From positions 137,037 through 201,036 of the forward strand of contig DDFG01000005.1 in assembly GCA_002337055.1 (NCBI GenBank): 64,000 bases of DNA, in the 5' to 3' direction. Shown here piece by piece: positions 19,308 to 28,894 of this stretch (position 1 is the stretch's first letter; every line of letters begins with the position of its first letter). The DNA is from Betaproteobacteria bacterium UBA1934. Lineage in GTDB: Bacteria > Pseudomonadota > Gammaproteobacteria > Burkholderiales > Rhodocyclaceae. The position numbers were made by a program, and so were the translations under genes. Under the pieces are notes generated by a model that was given only the letters and a program-made list of their open reading frames with translations, was not told the origin of the DNA and did not search any database.

Positions 19308-20365
19308 TTCGCCATCTCTTCACAAACTTTCGCCGCCGCCGCCGCGGCATCCGGCCGGGCCAGGCCGCGCGCGTGTTCGGCCATTTGCAGCAACTGATGG
19401 CGACTGTAATTCTTCAACAGCGCCACGGATTCGGGCGTCAAATCCTTCTGATCGAGCAGAAAGGCGGCGCCGACATTGACCAGGAAACGGGCGTTGCCGG
19501 TCTGGTGGTCGTCCACCGCATGTGGGAACGGCACCAGCACGCTGGCGACGCCCGCCGCTGCCAGTTCCGCGATGGTCAGCGCACCGGCGCGGCAGATGAC
19601 CAGATCGGCCCAGCCGTAAGCGCCGGCCATGTCCTCGATGAACGCCACACAGTGCGCATGGACGCCCGCCTCGGCGTAGTGATTCTTGAGTGCCTCAAGG
19701 TGCTTTTCGCCGGCCTGATGGACAACATTCGGCCGCTCGCCAGCGTCGATCAAGGCCAGGCCCTTGGGCACCATTTCATTCAGTGCCGCGGCGCCCAGGC
19801 TGCCGCCGATGACCAGCACGTTCAGCGCTCCCTCGTGCCCCGCCAGCCGCTCGGCCGGAGCCGCCAGCGCGGCAATATCTGCGCGCACCGGGTTGCCGAT
19901 CCACTCGCCCTTTTTCAGCACCTCGGGAAAACCCGTCAGGATGCGGTCGGCGACCCCGGCCAGCACCCGGTTCGCCAGTCCGGCAACCGAATTCTGCTCA
20001 TGCAGCACCAGCGGAATGCCTTGCACCACGGCCATCATGCCGCCGGGGAAAGTGATGTAGCCGCCCATGCCGAGCACGACATCGGGTTGCAACGCCTTCA
20101 GTACCTTGCGGGCCTGCCAGAAACCCGACAGTAGGTTAAAGGGCAGCATCAGTTTGCGCAGCAATCCCTTGCCGCGCAGGGCCCCGAATTTCAGCCAGCG
20201 TACTTCGTAACCATGCTGCGGTACCAGACGCGCTTCCATGCCGTCCGGATGCCCCAGCCAAACCACGCGCCAGCCCTTGGCACGCAATTCGTTGGCGACG
20301 GCCAGCGCTGGGAAGATGTGGCCGCCGGTGCCCCCAGCCATGACAAGGATGGTTTTGGCGCTCAC
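19304..20365 (-). CDS. murG: Lipid II synthase MurG
   Basis: 353-aa GT28 glycosyltransferase adding GlcNAc to lipid I at the inner face of the membrane. The N-terminal loop is M-A-G-G-T-G-G-H-I-F-P-A, with H-E-Q-N-S-V-A-G-L-A-N and C-R-A-G-A-L-T-I-A-E-L for donor binding. It overlaps ftsW and murC by 4 nt each. Confidence 0.97.
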   Translation of the reverse strand: MSAKTILVMAGGTGGHIFPALAVANELRAKGWRVVWLGHPDGMEARLVPQHGYEVRWLKFGALRGKGLLRKLMLPFNLLSGFWQARKVLKALQPDVVLGMGGYITFPGGMMAVVQGIPLVLHEQNSVAGLANRVLAGVADRILTGFPEVLKKGEWIGNPVRADIAALAAPAERLAGHEGALNVLVIGGSLGAAALNEMVPKGLALIDAGERPNVVHQAGEKHLEALKNHYAEAGVHAHCVAFIEDMAGAYGWADLVICRAGALTIAELAAAGVASVLVPFPHAVDDHQTGNARFLVNVGAAFLLDQKDLTPESVALLKNYSRHQLLQMAEHARGLARPDAAAAAAKVCEEMAK

Positions 20366-21531
20366 AGCTTGCCTCCACGCATCAATTGCCTATTTTCCCA
20401 ATCCACCCGCAGCAAAATCGCCAGCGCGACACAGTTAGCCAGAATGCCCGACCCGCCGAAGCTCATGAACGGCAGAGTCAGGCCCTTGGTCGGGAGCAAC
20501 CCCATATTGACGCCCATGTTGATGAAGGACTGGACACCGAACCAGATACCCATACCCATCGCCACCAGCGCCGGGTAGAGCCGGCCGAGGGTAACGGCCT
20601 GACGGCCGATGGCGAAGGCGCGTTGGACTACCAGAGCGAACAGGATCACCACCGTCAGCACTCCGATGAAACCCAGCTCTTCGGCAATCACCGCGAGCAG
20701 GAAGTCGGTATGCGCTTCCGGAAGGTAAAACAGTTTTTCGACGCTGGCGCCGAGACCGACGCCGAATATTTCGCCGCGCCCAAAGGCGATCAGCGAATGT
20801 GAGAGCTGATAACCCTTGCCGAAAGCATCGGCCCATGGATCCATGAAACCGAAAATGCGATCGCGTCGGTAGGGCGACACGACGATCAGGAAGGCAAAGG
20901 CGGCGAGCAGCACGAAGAAGAGGATGGCAAACAGCCGTGCACGCATGCCGCCGAGGAAAAGGATACCAACCGAAATCGAAATGATGACGACGAAGGCGCC
21001 GAAATCCGGCTCTTTCAACAGCAACCCGCCAATCACGACCATCGCAGCCGCCATTGGCAGAAAAGCCTGCTTCAGATCGTGCATCACCGGCATCTTGCGC
21101 ACTGTGTAATCCGCCGCATAGAGAACTGCGAAAAGCTTCATCAATTCTGAGGGTTGCAGATTGGCAATCCCCAGGGGTAGCCAACGCCGTGCCCCGTTGA
21201 CGTCGCGGCCTAGCCCGGGGATCAACACAAGCGCCAGTAGCAGAGCCGCGACTAGAAAGAGCCAGGGCGAGTATTTCTGCCAGACTGCCAGCGGCACCTG
21301 GAAGGCAATGGCCGCCGCCACAAAACCGATGCACAGAAAGACACCGTGCCTCACCAGATAGTAGGCCGGTTGGTGGCTGGTGAATTTGCCCGCCTCGGCC
21401 GTGGCAATCGAGGCCGAATAGACCATCACCAGTCCAACCACCAGCAGCAGCAGGGCGCTCCACAGCAAAGCATGGTCGATTTCCGCCACAGTGCGGCGCG
21501 GCGCGTCGAGGGCCCCGATCATCATGCTCAT
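20362..21531 (-). CDS. ftsW: Septal peptidoglycan polymerase FtsW
   Basis: 389-aa SEDS-family protein with about ten membrane helices that polymerises lipid II together with FtsI at the septum. Family-typical parts are G-A-R-R-W-L-P-L-G, L-Q-P-S-E-L-M-K-L, A-V-I-A-E-E-L-G-F-I-G and K-G-L-T-L-P-F-M-S-F-G-G-S. It overlaps murD by 4 nt. Confidence 0.96.
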   Translation of the reverse strand: MSMMIGALDAPRRTVAEIDHALLWSALLLLVVGLVMVYSASIATAEAGKFTSHQPAYYLVRHGVFLCIGFVAAAIAFQVPLAVWQKYSPWLFLVAALLLALVLIPGLGRDVNGARRWLPLGIANLQPSELMKLFAVLYAADYTVRKMPVMHDLKQAFLPMAAAMVVIGGLLLKEPDFGAFVVIISISVGILFLGGMRARLFAILFFVLLAAFAFLIVVSPYRRDRIFGFMDPWADAFGKGYQLSHSLIAFGRGEIFGVGLGASVEKLFYLPEAHTDFLLAVIAEELGFIGVLTVVILFALVVQRAFAIGRQAVTLGRLYPALVAMGMGIWFGVQSFINMGVNMGLLPTKGLTLPFMSFGGSGILANCVALAILLRVDWENRQLMRGGKL

Positions 21532-22880
21532 GCCGGCAATCCCTTCACCGCGGCAACAAACGCCTCCGCCCGGTGCGCGTAGTTTCGATACATGTCGAGA
21601 CTGGCGCAGGCCGGCGAGAGCAGCACACAGTCGCCCGTCTGGGCCTGAGTCGCCAACCAGCGCACGGCGCCTTCCATGTCGGCGAAACGTTCGGTCGGCA
21701 GGCCACAGCCGGCGATGGCGTCGGCAATCGCTTCGGCATCGCGGCCGATCAGCGCCACCGCGCGGCCATGCTTTTTCAGCACCGCTTTGAGCGGCGTGAA
21801 ATCCTGGCCCTTGCCGTCACCGCCCAGGATGATCGCCACCGGCCGCCCCAGCCCGGCAATCGCCGCCAGCGTGGCTCCGACGTTGGTGCCCTTGGAGTCG
21901 TCGATGTACGTGACGCCCCGCTTTTCGGTCACTTTTTCGACCCGATGCGGCAGGCCGCGGAAGGTCTTGAGCCCCGCCAGCAAATTGGTCACCGCAACGC
22001 CAACTGCTTCGCACAAAGCCAGCGCCGCCATCGTGTTGGTGGCGTTGTGCAGGCCGGATATCGGTAGCGCCTTGAGACCGATCAGTTTTTCTTCGCCACG
22101 ATAAAGTGCACCCCGCTTGATGCCGTAGTCGCCAGCGCGCGAGGGCGCATCCAGCCCGAACGTCACCATCCCGCGCCCACAGCCGCCGTTGCCCAACGAC
22201 CAATCGTCATCGCGGTTGAGCACGCGCAGCCGGGCACCTTTGAACACACGGGCTTTGGCCTGGGCATAGCGGGCCAGACTGCCGTCGTAGCGATCGAGAT
22301 GATCCTCCGAGACATTCAACAGGGTTGCTGCGGCGCTGGCGAGACTGTAGGTCGTCTCCAACTGGAAACTCGACAATTCCAGCACCCAGACGGCCGGCAG
22401 CACGCCGCTGTCGAGGGCGGCCATCAACGCATCGAGCGCCGAGGGCGAAATGTTGCCGCACGCCACCGCTGGCACGCCGGCCGCGTTCAGCAGATGCGCG
22501 GTCAGCGCCGTCGTGGTCGTTTTGCCGTTGCTGCCGGTAATTGCGAGAACCTTGCTCTGTGGCGCGTATTCGGCAAGACCCAGCGCGAACAGTTCGATTT
22601 CGGAAACAACCGGCGCCTCGGCGTTGGCCACGGCCGGCGTCGAGGCGGGCACACCGGGCGACAACGCGATGAAGTCGACATCCTCGAAATCTGCCTCTTC
22701 GAACTCGCCGCAGATCAGGCTGGCGCCCGGCGCCACCTGCCGCAGCGCCTCGCGGTTGGCCGGGTTGTCACGCGAGTCGACCACACGCACCGAGGCGCCC
22801 TCGCGGGTCAACCATTTGGCCATCGCCAGCCCCGATTCCCCGAGACCGACGACGAGTGCGCGTTTGCCGTTCAGTTCCAT
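21528..22880 (-). CDS. murD: UDP-N-acetylmuramoyl-L-alanine--D-glutamate ligase
   Basis: 450-aa Mur ligase adding D-Glu. It begins with L-V-V-G-L-G-E-S-G-L-A, carries G-S-N-G-K-T-T-T-T and ends with L-L-S-P-A-C-A-S-L-D-M-Y, all MurD hallmarks. It is separated from mraY by 17 nt. Confidence 0.97.
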   Translation of the reverse strand: MELNGKRALVVGLGESGLAMAKWLTREGASVRVVDSRDNPANREALRQVAPGASLICGEFEEADFEDVDFIALSPGVPASTPAVANAEAPVVSEIELFALGLAEYAPQSKVLAITGSNGKTTTTALTAHLLNAAGVPAVACGNISPSALDALMAALDSGVLPAVWVLELSSFQLETTYSLASAAATLLNVSEDHLDRYDGSLARYAQAKARVFKGARLRVLNRDDDWSLGNGGCGRGMVTFGLDAPSRAGDYGIKRGALYRGEEKLIGLKALPISGLHNATNTMAALALCEAVGVAVTNLLAGLKTFRGLPHRVEKVTEKRGVTYIDDSKGTNVGATLAAIAGLGRPVAIILGGDGKGQDFTPLKAVLKKHGRAVALIGRDAEAIADAIAGCGLPTERFADMEGAVRWLATQAQTGDCVLLSPACASLDMYRNYAHRAEAFVAAVKGLPA

Positions 22881-22897
22881 GTCAGCGCGTTACCCTT

Positions 22898-24001
22898 TCA
22901 GCGCAATTTCAAGGTCGACAGCCCGACCAGCACCAGCATGATGGTCACGATCCAGAAGCGCACGACCACCTGCGTCTCTTTCCAGCCGGATTGCTCAAAA
23001 TGATGGTGCAACGGCGCCATGCGCAGGATGCGGCGGCCTTCGCCATACTTCTTCTTGGTGTATTTGAACCAGCTCACCTGCAACATCACCGACAGCGTTT
23101 CGACCACAAAGACGCCGCCCATGATCAGCAACACGATTTCCTGACGAACAATCACCGCCACGGTGCCCAGCGCCGCGCCGAGCGACAGCGCCCCGACGTC
23201 GCCCATGAACACCTCGGCAGGATAGGCGTTGAACCAAAGAAAGCCCAAGCCTGCCCCGGCAATAGCGCCCAGCAGGATGCACAGTTCGCCGGCACCCGGT
23301 ACGTAAGGAATCAGCAGGTACTTGGCGTAAAGCGCGTGCCCAGTCACGTAGGCAAACACGGCGAAGGCGGCGGCGATCATCACGGTAGGCATGATCGCCA
23401 AACCGTCCAGCCCATCGGTCAGATTCACCGCGTTGCTGGTGCCGACGATGACGAAGTAGGTCAGCGTGATGAAACCGATCACGCCAAGCGGGTAGGCCAC
23501 ATTCTTGAAGAAGGGCACGATCAACTCGGTCTGCGCACCCGATTTGGCCGAGAACGCCAGAAAGAGCGCTGCGCCCAGGCCCAGCAGCGATTGCCAGAAA
23601 TATTTCCAGCGGGCGGAGAGCCCCTTGGGATCGCGATAGACGACCTTCTTCCAATCGTCGTACCAGCCGACCAGGCCGTAACCCAGCGTCACTACCAGCA
23701 CGGTCCACACGTATTTGTTGGTCAGGTCGCCCCACAACAGCGTGGTGATGCCGATAGCGATCAGGATCAGCACGCCGCCCATGGTTGGCGTTCCAGATTT
23801 GACCAGATGGGTCTGCGGCCCATCGGTGCGCACGGCCTGGCCGATTTTCTTGGCCGCCAGCCAGCGGATCACGCCCGGCCCCGCCGCAAAGGAAATCAGC
23901 AAGGCGGTCATCGCCGCCAGCACGGTGCGCAACGTGATGTAGTTGAAGACATTGAACAGGCGCACATCCTGCGCTAGCCATTGCGTCAGTGCCAACAACA
24001 T
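22898..24001 (-). CDS. mraY: Phospho-N-acetylmuramoyl-pentapeptide-transferase
   Basis: 367-aa polytopic enzyme making lipid I from UDP-MurNAc-pentapeptide and undecaprenyl phosphate. Conserved segments are G-W-Y-D-D-W-K-K-V, N-L-T-D-G-L-D-G-L-A, F-M-G-D-V-G-A-L-S-L-G and M-A-P-L-H-H-H-F-E. Its ATG shares one base with the stop of the upstream murE/murF gene (TGATG). Confidence 0.97.
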   Translation of the reverse strand: MLLALTQWLAQDVRLFNVFNYITLRTVLAAMTALLISFAAGPGVIRWLAAKKIGQAVRTDGPQTHLVKSGTPTMGGVLILIAIGITTLLWGDLTNKYVWTVLVVTLGYGLVGWYDDWKKVVYRDPKGLSARWKYFWQSLLGLGAALFLAFSAKSGAQTELIVPFFKNVAYPLGVIGFITLTYFVIVGTSNAVNLTDGLDGLAIMPTVMIAAAFAVFAYVTGHALYAKYLLIPYVPGAGELCILLGAIAGAGLGFLWFNAYPAEVFMGDVGALSLGAALGTVAVIVRQEIVLLIMGGVFVVETLSVMLQVSWFKYTKKKYGEGRRILRMAPLHHHFEQSGWKETQVVVRFWIVTIMLVLVGLSTLKLR

Positions 24002-26853
24002 CAGTGCATCCCCCCGGATTCGTTTTTGTCGGCGGCAATAGCATCGGCCACCCGCTCCATTTTCATGAATCGCGATCCTTTGACGAGCACCGTGGTGTCC
24101 GCATCCAGAAAGGGAAGCAGTGCCGCGATCAATGCATTGACGTCGGCGAAATGGCTGCCGCCATCGCCGAAATTGCGGACGGCCTGCTGAGCTGCCTCTC
24201 CCAGCGCAAACAGGTGGTCGATGCCCTGGCTCTTGGCGTATCCGCCGATTTCATCGTGATACTGAGCGCTGGCTTCGCCAATTTCGCCCATGTCACCCAG
24301 CACCAGGATTTTCTTGCCTACCGTTGCCGCCAGCACGTCGATGCCGGCGCGTACGGAATCGGGATTGGCGTTGTAGGTATCGTCAAGTAGCTGTGCGCCC
24401 TCGAAACCCAGCCTGCGTTGCAATCGGCCACTGACGCCGGAAAAGGCACTCAAGCCAACACACACATCTGCCAGCGAAAGTCCCGCAGCCAGGCAGATTG
24501 CTGCAGCAGCCAGCGCATTGCGGGCGTTATGCCGGCCCGGTACGCGCAGTTCGATGTCGACGCTCTTGCAGTCGTATTCGATGCGCAGATTTTGATCCAG
24601 ACCGCGCTGACGAATCAGGCCCCGCACCTCCGCCGGTCGGTCGAGCCCGAATTCCAGGCGACGCAAACCAGCCGTCTGATCTCGCCAGATGTCGGCAAAA
24701 GGGTCGTCGGCGTTGATGACGGCCACGCCGCCCGCGATCAGACCGCCGAACAGACTGCCCTTTTCCAGCGCCACTGCGTCGACACCGCCCATTCCCTGCA
24801 AATGCGCGCGCTGCGCATTGGTCACCACCGCCGCCGTGGGCGCGCCGACGGCGGCCAGCAACGCAATTTCGCCAGGATGATTCATCCCCATTTCGATCAC
24901 CGCGGCACGGTGATGCTCGCGCAACCTCAGCAGGGTCAGCGGCAAACCCACGTCGTTGTTGAGATTGCCCGTGGTCGCCAGCACATGCTCGCCAAAGGCC
25001 GCGCGTAGGATGGCCGCGATCATTTCTTTGGTTGTGGTTTTCCCGTTGGATCCAGTCACCGCCAGTACCGGCAGATCGAAACTACGCCGCCAGGCCGCCG
25101 CCAGCCGCCCCAGTGCCAAGCGCGTGTCATCGACCACAATGGCCGGAACGTCGGCCGGCAGCATGCCGGTGTTGGACACCATGAGCGCCGAAGCCCCACC
25201 CTTGACGGCGTCCAGTAAAAAGCGATGGGCATCGAAATGCTCGCCGGCCAGGGCGACGAACAGGCTGCCAAGGGCAATCTGGCGGGTGTCGGTCGAAATG
25301 CTGTCAATCTCGACATTGGGGCCATACAACTGACCACCAACCGACGCAGCGATGTCGGCGCAATGCCAGCGCATGTGCGACGTACCGCTTTCCCGCCGAC
25401 GCCTGCTCAACAAAGCAGCGCGCGCCTGTTCGATATCGGAGAAATGCGCCCGGCGACCGGCCATCTCCTGATAGGTTTCATGCCCCTTGCCAGCCAGCAG
25501 GACAACGTCCTTTGCATCCGCACCCAATACCGCACGGCGAATCGCCGCGGCGCGATCGACAACGACTTCGGCGACGGGGGCGCCGACCCTGATGTCGGCA
25601 AGTATGGTTTCCGGGTCTTCGCTACGCGGATTGTCGCTGGTCAAAATCGTGACATCCGCCAGCTGGGCGGCCAGTTCACCCATCAGCGGGCGTTTGCCGC
25701 GATCACGGTCGCCGCCGCAACCAAACACCGCCCACAGACGCCCCCGCCGCGCTGCCGCGACCTCGCGTGTCGCGACCAGCGCCTTTTCCAGCGCGTCGGG
25801 TGTGTGTGCGTAGTCGATGGCAATCAGTGGCTCTCCACTGCCTCCCAGTCGCTCCAGCCGACCGGGGGGCGGCTCGAGTTGCGACAAGCGACGAGCGATG
25901 TCCTGCACTGTCATGCCCGCATCCACCAGCACCGCCGCCACCGCCAGCAGGTTGGAAATATTGAAGCGGCCGATCAAACCGGTTTCGATCGCCACACGGC
26001 CCACCGGCGTGACCAGCGTGAACTGCTGCCCTTCGGGTGTCACCTCGAGGTCGACTGCACGGATGACCGCCGGCACATCGTGATGCTCGTCACCAATGGT
26101 GTATCCCAGCACTTTCGCTGCCTCCGTCTCGCGCGCGAGGCGCACACCCAGTTCGTCATCGAGGTTGACGACGGCCAGGCGAAGACGTGGCCAGCGAAAT
26201 AGCTTGGCCTTGACTTCGGCATACGCTTCCATGCTGCCGTGGTAGTCAAGATGATCGCGGGTGAAATTGGTGAAGACGGCGACATCGACATGAGCGCCAT
26301 TCATCCGTCCTTCCTCGATGCCGATGGAACTGGCCTCCAACGCGCACGCCAGGGCGCCCTGCTGGCGCATCTGCTGCAAGGCCCGCATCAGCGTGGTGGC
26401 TTCCGGCGTCGTAAAGCCGGTCTCCACCAGCGCACCCGGGAGGCCCGCCCCCAGCGTGCCAATCACGCCACAGAACTTGGCATGGGCGCGAGCGATCCAT
26501 TGCGTCACCGTCGTTTTTCCGTTGGTGCCGGTCACCGCGACCAGCGACAGCGCGTCCGTCGGAAAGCCGCAGACGCGATGTGCCAGCGGCCCCGCCAGAG
26601 CTCGCAGTCCGGCGGCGGATACCTGGGGAACCTTCCATTCCGGCTTCCAGGCGAATTCGCCACCCGGCTCCCAGATTACCGCCGCGGCGCCGCGCGCGAG
26701 CGCATCGGGAATATAACGGCGCAGATCGACACGCTCGCTTGGATAGGCCAGAAAGATGTCGCCGGGCCTTACCTGCCGGCTGTCGTCCGTCAATCCGGCG
26801 AGTCGGACGCCTTGCTCTTCGAGCGCGGCCAGAATTCCGGTCGGCGTGTTCAT
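24001..26853 (-). CDS. murE/murF: Fused MurE-MurF ligase
   Basis: 950-aa single reading frame joining two consecutive Mur ligases. Residues 1 to about 490 are MurE, with ATP loop G-T-N-G-K-T-T-V-T and D-N-P-R-S-E-D-P, the meso-diaminopimelate recognition motif. From Met494 the sequence is MurF, with D-S-I-S-T-D-T-R-Q, ATP loop G-S-N-G-K-T-T-T-K-E and L-D-D-T-Y-N-A-N-P. The linker is only a few residues (R-R-R-R-E-S-G-T-S-H), as if the murE stop had been lost at an overlap. The enzyme would add m-DAP and then D-Ala-D-Ala. It overlaps ftsI by 4 nt and mraY by 1 nt. Confidence 0.95.
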   Translation of the reverse strand: MNTPTGILAALEEQGVRLAGLTDDSRQVRPGDIFLAYPSERVDLRRYIPDALARGAAAVIWEPGGEFAWKPEWKVPQVSAAGLRALAGPLAHRVCGFPTDALSLVAVTGTNGKTTVTQWIARAHAKFCGVIGTLGAGLPGALVETGFTTPEATTLMRALQQMRQQGALACALEASSIGIEEGRMNGAHVDVAVFTNFTRDHLDYHGSMEAYAEVKAKLFRWPRLRLAVVNLDDELGVRLARETEAAKVLGYTIGDEHHDVPAVIRAVDLEVTPEGQQFTLVTPVGRVAIETGLIGRFNISNLLAVAAVLVDAGMTVQDIARRLSQLEPPPGRLERLGGSGEPLIAIDYAHTPDALEKALVATREVAAARRGRLWAVFGCGGDRDRGKRPLMGELAAQLADVTILTSDNPRSEDPETILADIRVGAPVAEVVVDRAAAIRRAVLGADAKDVVLLAGKGHETYQEMAGRRAHFSDIEQARAALLSRRRRESGTSHMRWHCADIAASVGGQLYGPNVEIDSISTDTRQIALGSLFVALAGEHFDAHRFLLDAVKGGASALMVSNTGMLPADVPAIVVDDTRLALGRLAAAWRRSFDLPVLAVTGSNGKTTTKEMIAAILRAAFGEHVLATTGNLNNDVGLPLTLLRLREHHRAAVIEMGMNHPGEIALLAAVGAPTAAVVTNAQRAHLQGMGGVDAVALEKGSLFGGLIAGGVAVINADDPFADIWRDQTAGLRRLEFGLDRPAEVRGLIRQRGLDQNLRIEYDCKSVDIELRVPGRHNARNALAAAAICLAAGLSLADVCVGLSAFSGVSGRLQRRLGFEGAQLLDDTYNANPDSVRAGIDVLAATVGKKILVLGDMGEIGEASAQYHDEIGGYAKSQGIDHLFALGEAAQQAVRNFGDGGSHFADVNALIAALLPFLDADTTVLVKGSRFMKMERVADAIAADKNESGGMH

Positions 26854-28598
26854 AGTTTTTCCTTGCCGTTCTGCGCCTGTGCCACCTGCACCGGCGCATC
26901 CTGCGGAACGCCGAGCATGCGCAGGGCGCCGCCCATGATCTGTGAGAAGGCCGGGCCGGCGACATCGCCGCCGTAATGGCCACCTTCCGACGGTTCGTCG
27001 ATCATTACCGCAACAATCAGGCGCGGATCGGACACCGGCGCCAGCCCGACGAATGAGGCGACGTATTTTTTGACATAGACGTGCCCCTCGATCTTGTAGG
27101 CGGTGCCGGTCTTGCCCGCCACCCGGTAACCGGCGACGCGCGCCTTCGGTGCCGTGCCTTCGGGCTGCACTGCCATTTCAAGCATGGCGCGAACCTCGCG
27201 CGCCGTCTGCGCTGAGAACACTTGCCGGCCTTTCGCCGAGGCCTCGTCGACCTTAGTCAGCGACAACGGGATCAACTCGCCGTCGCGCGCAAAAACGGTA
27301 TAGGCCCGGGCGAGCTGCATCAGACTGACCGAGATGCCGTGTCCGTAAGACATGGTCGCCTGCTCGATCGGCCGCCAGTTCTTCCAGGGCCGCAAGCGAC
27401 CACCTACTTCGCCCGGAAACCCCAACCGGGGCGGCTGCCCGAACCCGACGGAATCGAGCATTTCCCACATGTCCTTGGAAGGAAAGGTCAGCGCCATTTT
27501 GCTGACGCCGACATTCGACGACTTCTGGATGACCTGTGCGACCGTCAAGGCGCCATGCGGATGCGCGTCGGAAATCGTGGCGCTGCCGATGGTCAACCGG
27601 CCCGGCGCGCAGTTGACCACACTGTCGAAACGGAAAGCGCCCTTTTCCAGCGCCAGGGCCGCCGTGAAGGGCTTGAGCGTCGAGCCTGGTTCGTAGGTAT
27701 CGGTTACCGCGCGGTTGCGCAGTTGCGCCCCCGAGAGATTTTCGCGGTTGTTCGGGTTGTAGGTGGGAAAGTTCACCAGCGCCAAAATCTCGCCGCTGCG
27801 CGTATCGAGCACGACTGCGCCACCGGCCTTGGCCTTGTAGTCGGCAATCGCTGCCTTCAGCTGGCTGTACGCGAGATACTGAATCTTCGCATCCAGCGCC
27901 AGATGAATTTCCTTGCCATCGCGCGGCGGCTTCATCGCCACCACGTCTTCGACAATCTGCCCGCGCCTATCCTTGATGACGCTGCGACTGCCCGGCTCGC
28001 CGACCAGCGCCGGCTGAAAGGCGAGTTCGACGCCTTCCAGTCCCTTGTCGTCGACACCGGTAAAGCCAACAAGATGCGCGGTCATTTCGCCGGTCGGGTA
28101 GAAGCGCCGATATTCCTGCTCCTGATGCACGCCCGGCAGCTTCATCGCAGCAACCTTCTCGGCCACGTCGGGCGGCACCTGCCGCTTGAGGTAGATGAAT
28201 CCTTTGTCGGAAGCCAGCTTGCCGTCGATGTCACGCACGTCGGTCTGCAACAGGGCCGCCAGTTGCTGTTTTTCCAGCGGCTTGATCTGCCGTGCATCGG
28301 CAGGAATCAGCCAGATCGATTTCATCGGGGTCGACACCGCCAGCAAATCGCCGTTGCGGTCGGTAATCTTGCCCCGCGAAGCCGAGACCTCGATATCGCG
28401 CAAATAACGCGATTCGCCCTTTTCCTGCAAAAAACCGTTGTTGATTATTTGCAGATAGAAAGCGCGCAGGATCAGCGCGGCAAACGCCGCCATCAGCACG
28501 ATGCCGACCATGCGCGAGCGCCATCCCTGCAACGCGAGTTGCAGCACCGGGCTCTCGGTGAAGCGGTGGGCCTTCTGGCCGCGACGCCGTACGATCAT
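26850..28598 (-). CDS. ftsI: Septal transpeptidase FtsI (PBP3)
   Basis: 582-aa class B penicillin-binding protein. It has one N-terminal membrane helix (about 33-53), a pedestal domain, then the transpeptidase with S-T-L-K-P-F (active Ser), S-S-N-V-G and K-T-G-T-A-Y-K. It cross-links septal peptidoglycan with FtsW. It overlaps ftsL and murE/F by 4 nt each. Confidence 0.96.
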   Translation of the reverse strand: MIVRRRGQKAHRFTESPVLQLALQGWRSRMVGIVLMAAFAALILRAFYLQIINNGFLQEKGESRYLRDIEVSASRGKITDRNGDLLAVSTPMKSIWLIPADARQIKPLEKQQLAALLQTDVRDIDGKLASDKGFIYLKRQVPPDVAEKVAAMKLPGVHQEQEYRRFYPTGEMTAHLVGFTGVDDKGLEGVELAFQPALVGEPGSRSVIKDRRGQIVEDVVAMKPPRDGKEIHLALDAKIQYLAYSQLKAAIADYKAKAGGAVVLDTRSGEILALVNFPTYNPNNRENLSGAQLRNRAVTDTYEPGSTLKPFTAALALEKGAFRFDSVVNCAPGRLTIGSATISDAHPHGALTVAQVIQKSSNVGVSKMALTFPSKDMWEMLDSVGFGQPPRLGFPGEVGGRLRPWKNWRPIEQATMSYGHGISVSLMQLARAYTVFARDGELIPLSLTKVDEASAKGRQVFSAQTAREVRAMLEMAVQPEGTAPKARVAGYRVAGKTGTAYKIEGHVYVKKYVASFVGLAPVSDPRLIVAVMIDEPSEGGHYGGDVAGPAFSQIMGGALRMLGVPQDAPVQVAQAQNGKEKL

Positions 28599-28894
28599 CG
28601 CGCCCTCCCCTTTACCGGCGCCGACTTCGCTGCCACAGCCACGACGGCTTTGCCGGATGCGTCCGGCAGATGCATCCTGAGCTTGTCGCGGGCAATTTGC
28701 TCGATGCGTGTCGGCGTGGCCCAGGTCGTCATTTCAAGCTGCAATTGGTCGTACTCGACATCAAGGCGTTTCGCCGCTTCCTGCCCCGCCTCCAGTTCCT
28801 GATACAGCTTGCGCGCCTTGTGCTGGGCCGTCACCACCCCCAGGGCAAAGATCGCGGCAAGCAGCATCAGCACCATGTTCAGCCGAATCATCAT
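28595..28894 (-). CDS. ftsL: Cell division protein FtsL
   Basis: 99-aa bitopic protein with a membrane helix at residues about 3-22, then a periplasmic coiled coil (A-R-K-L-Y-Q-E-L-E-A-G-Q-E-A) and an Arg/Lys-rich tail. It forms the FtsQBL complex. The call rests on size, topology and the rsmH-ftsI position, since FtsL sequences diverge strongly. Confidence 0.88.
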   Translation of the reverse strand: MMIRLNMVLMLLAAIFALGVVTAQHKARKLYQELEAGQEAAKRLDVEYDQLQLEMTTWATPTRIEQIARDKLRMHLPDASGKAVVAVAAKSAPVKGRAR

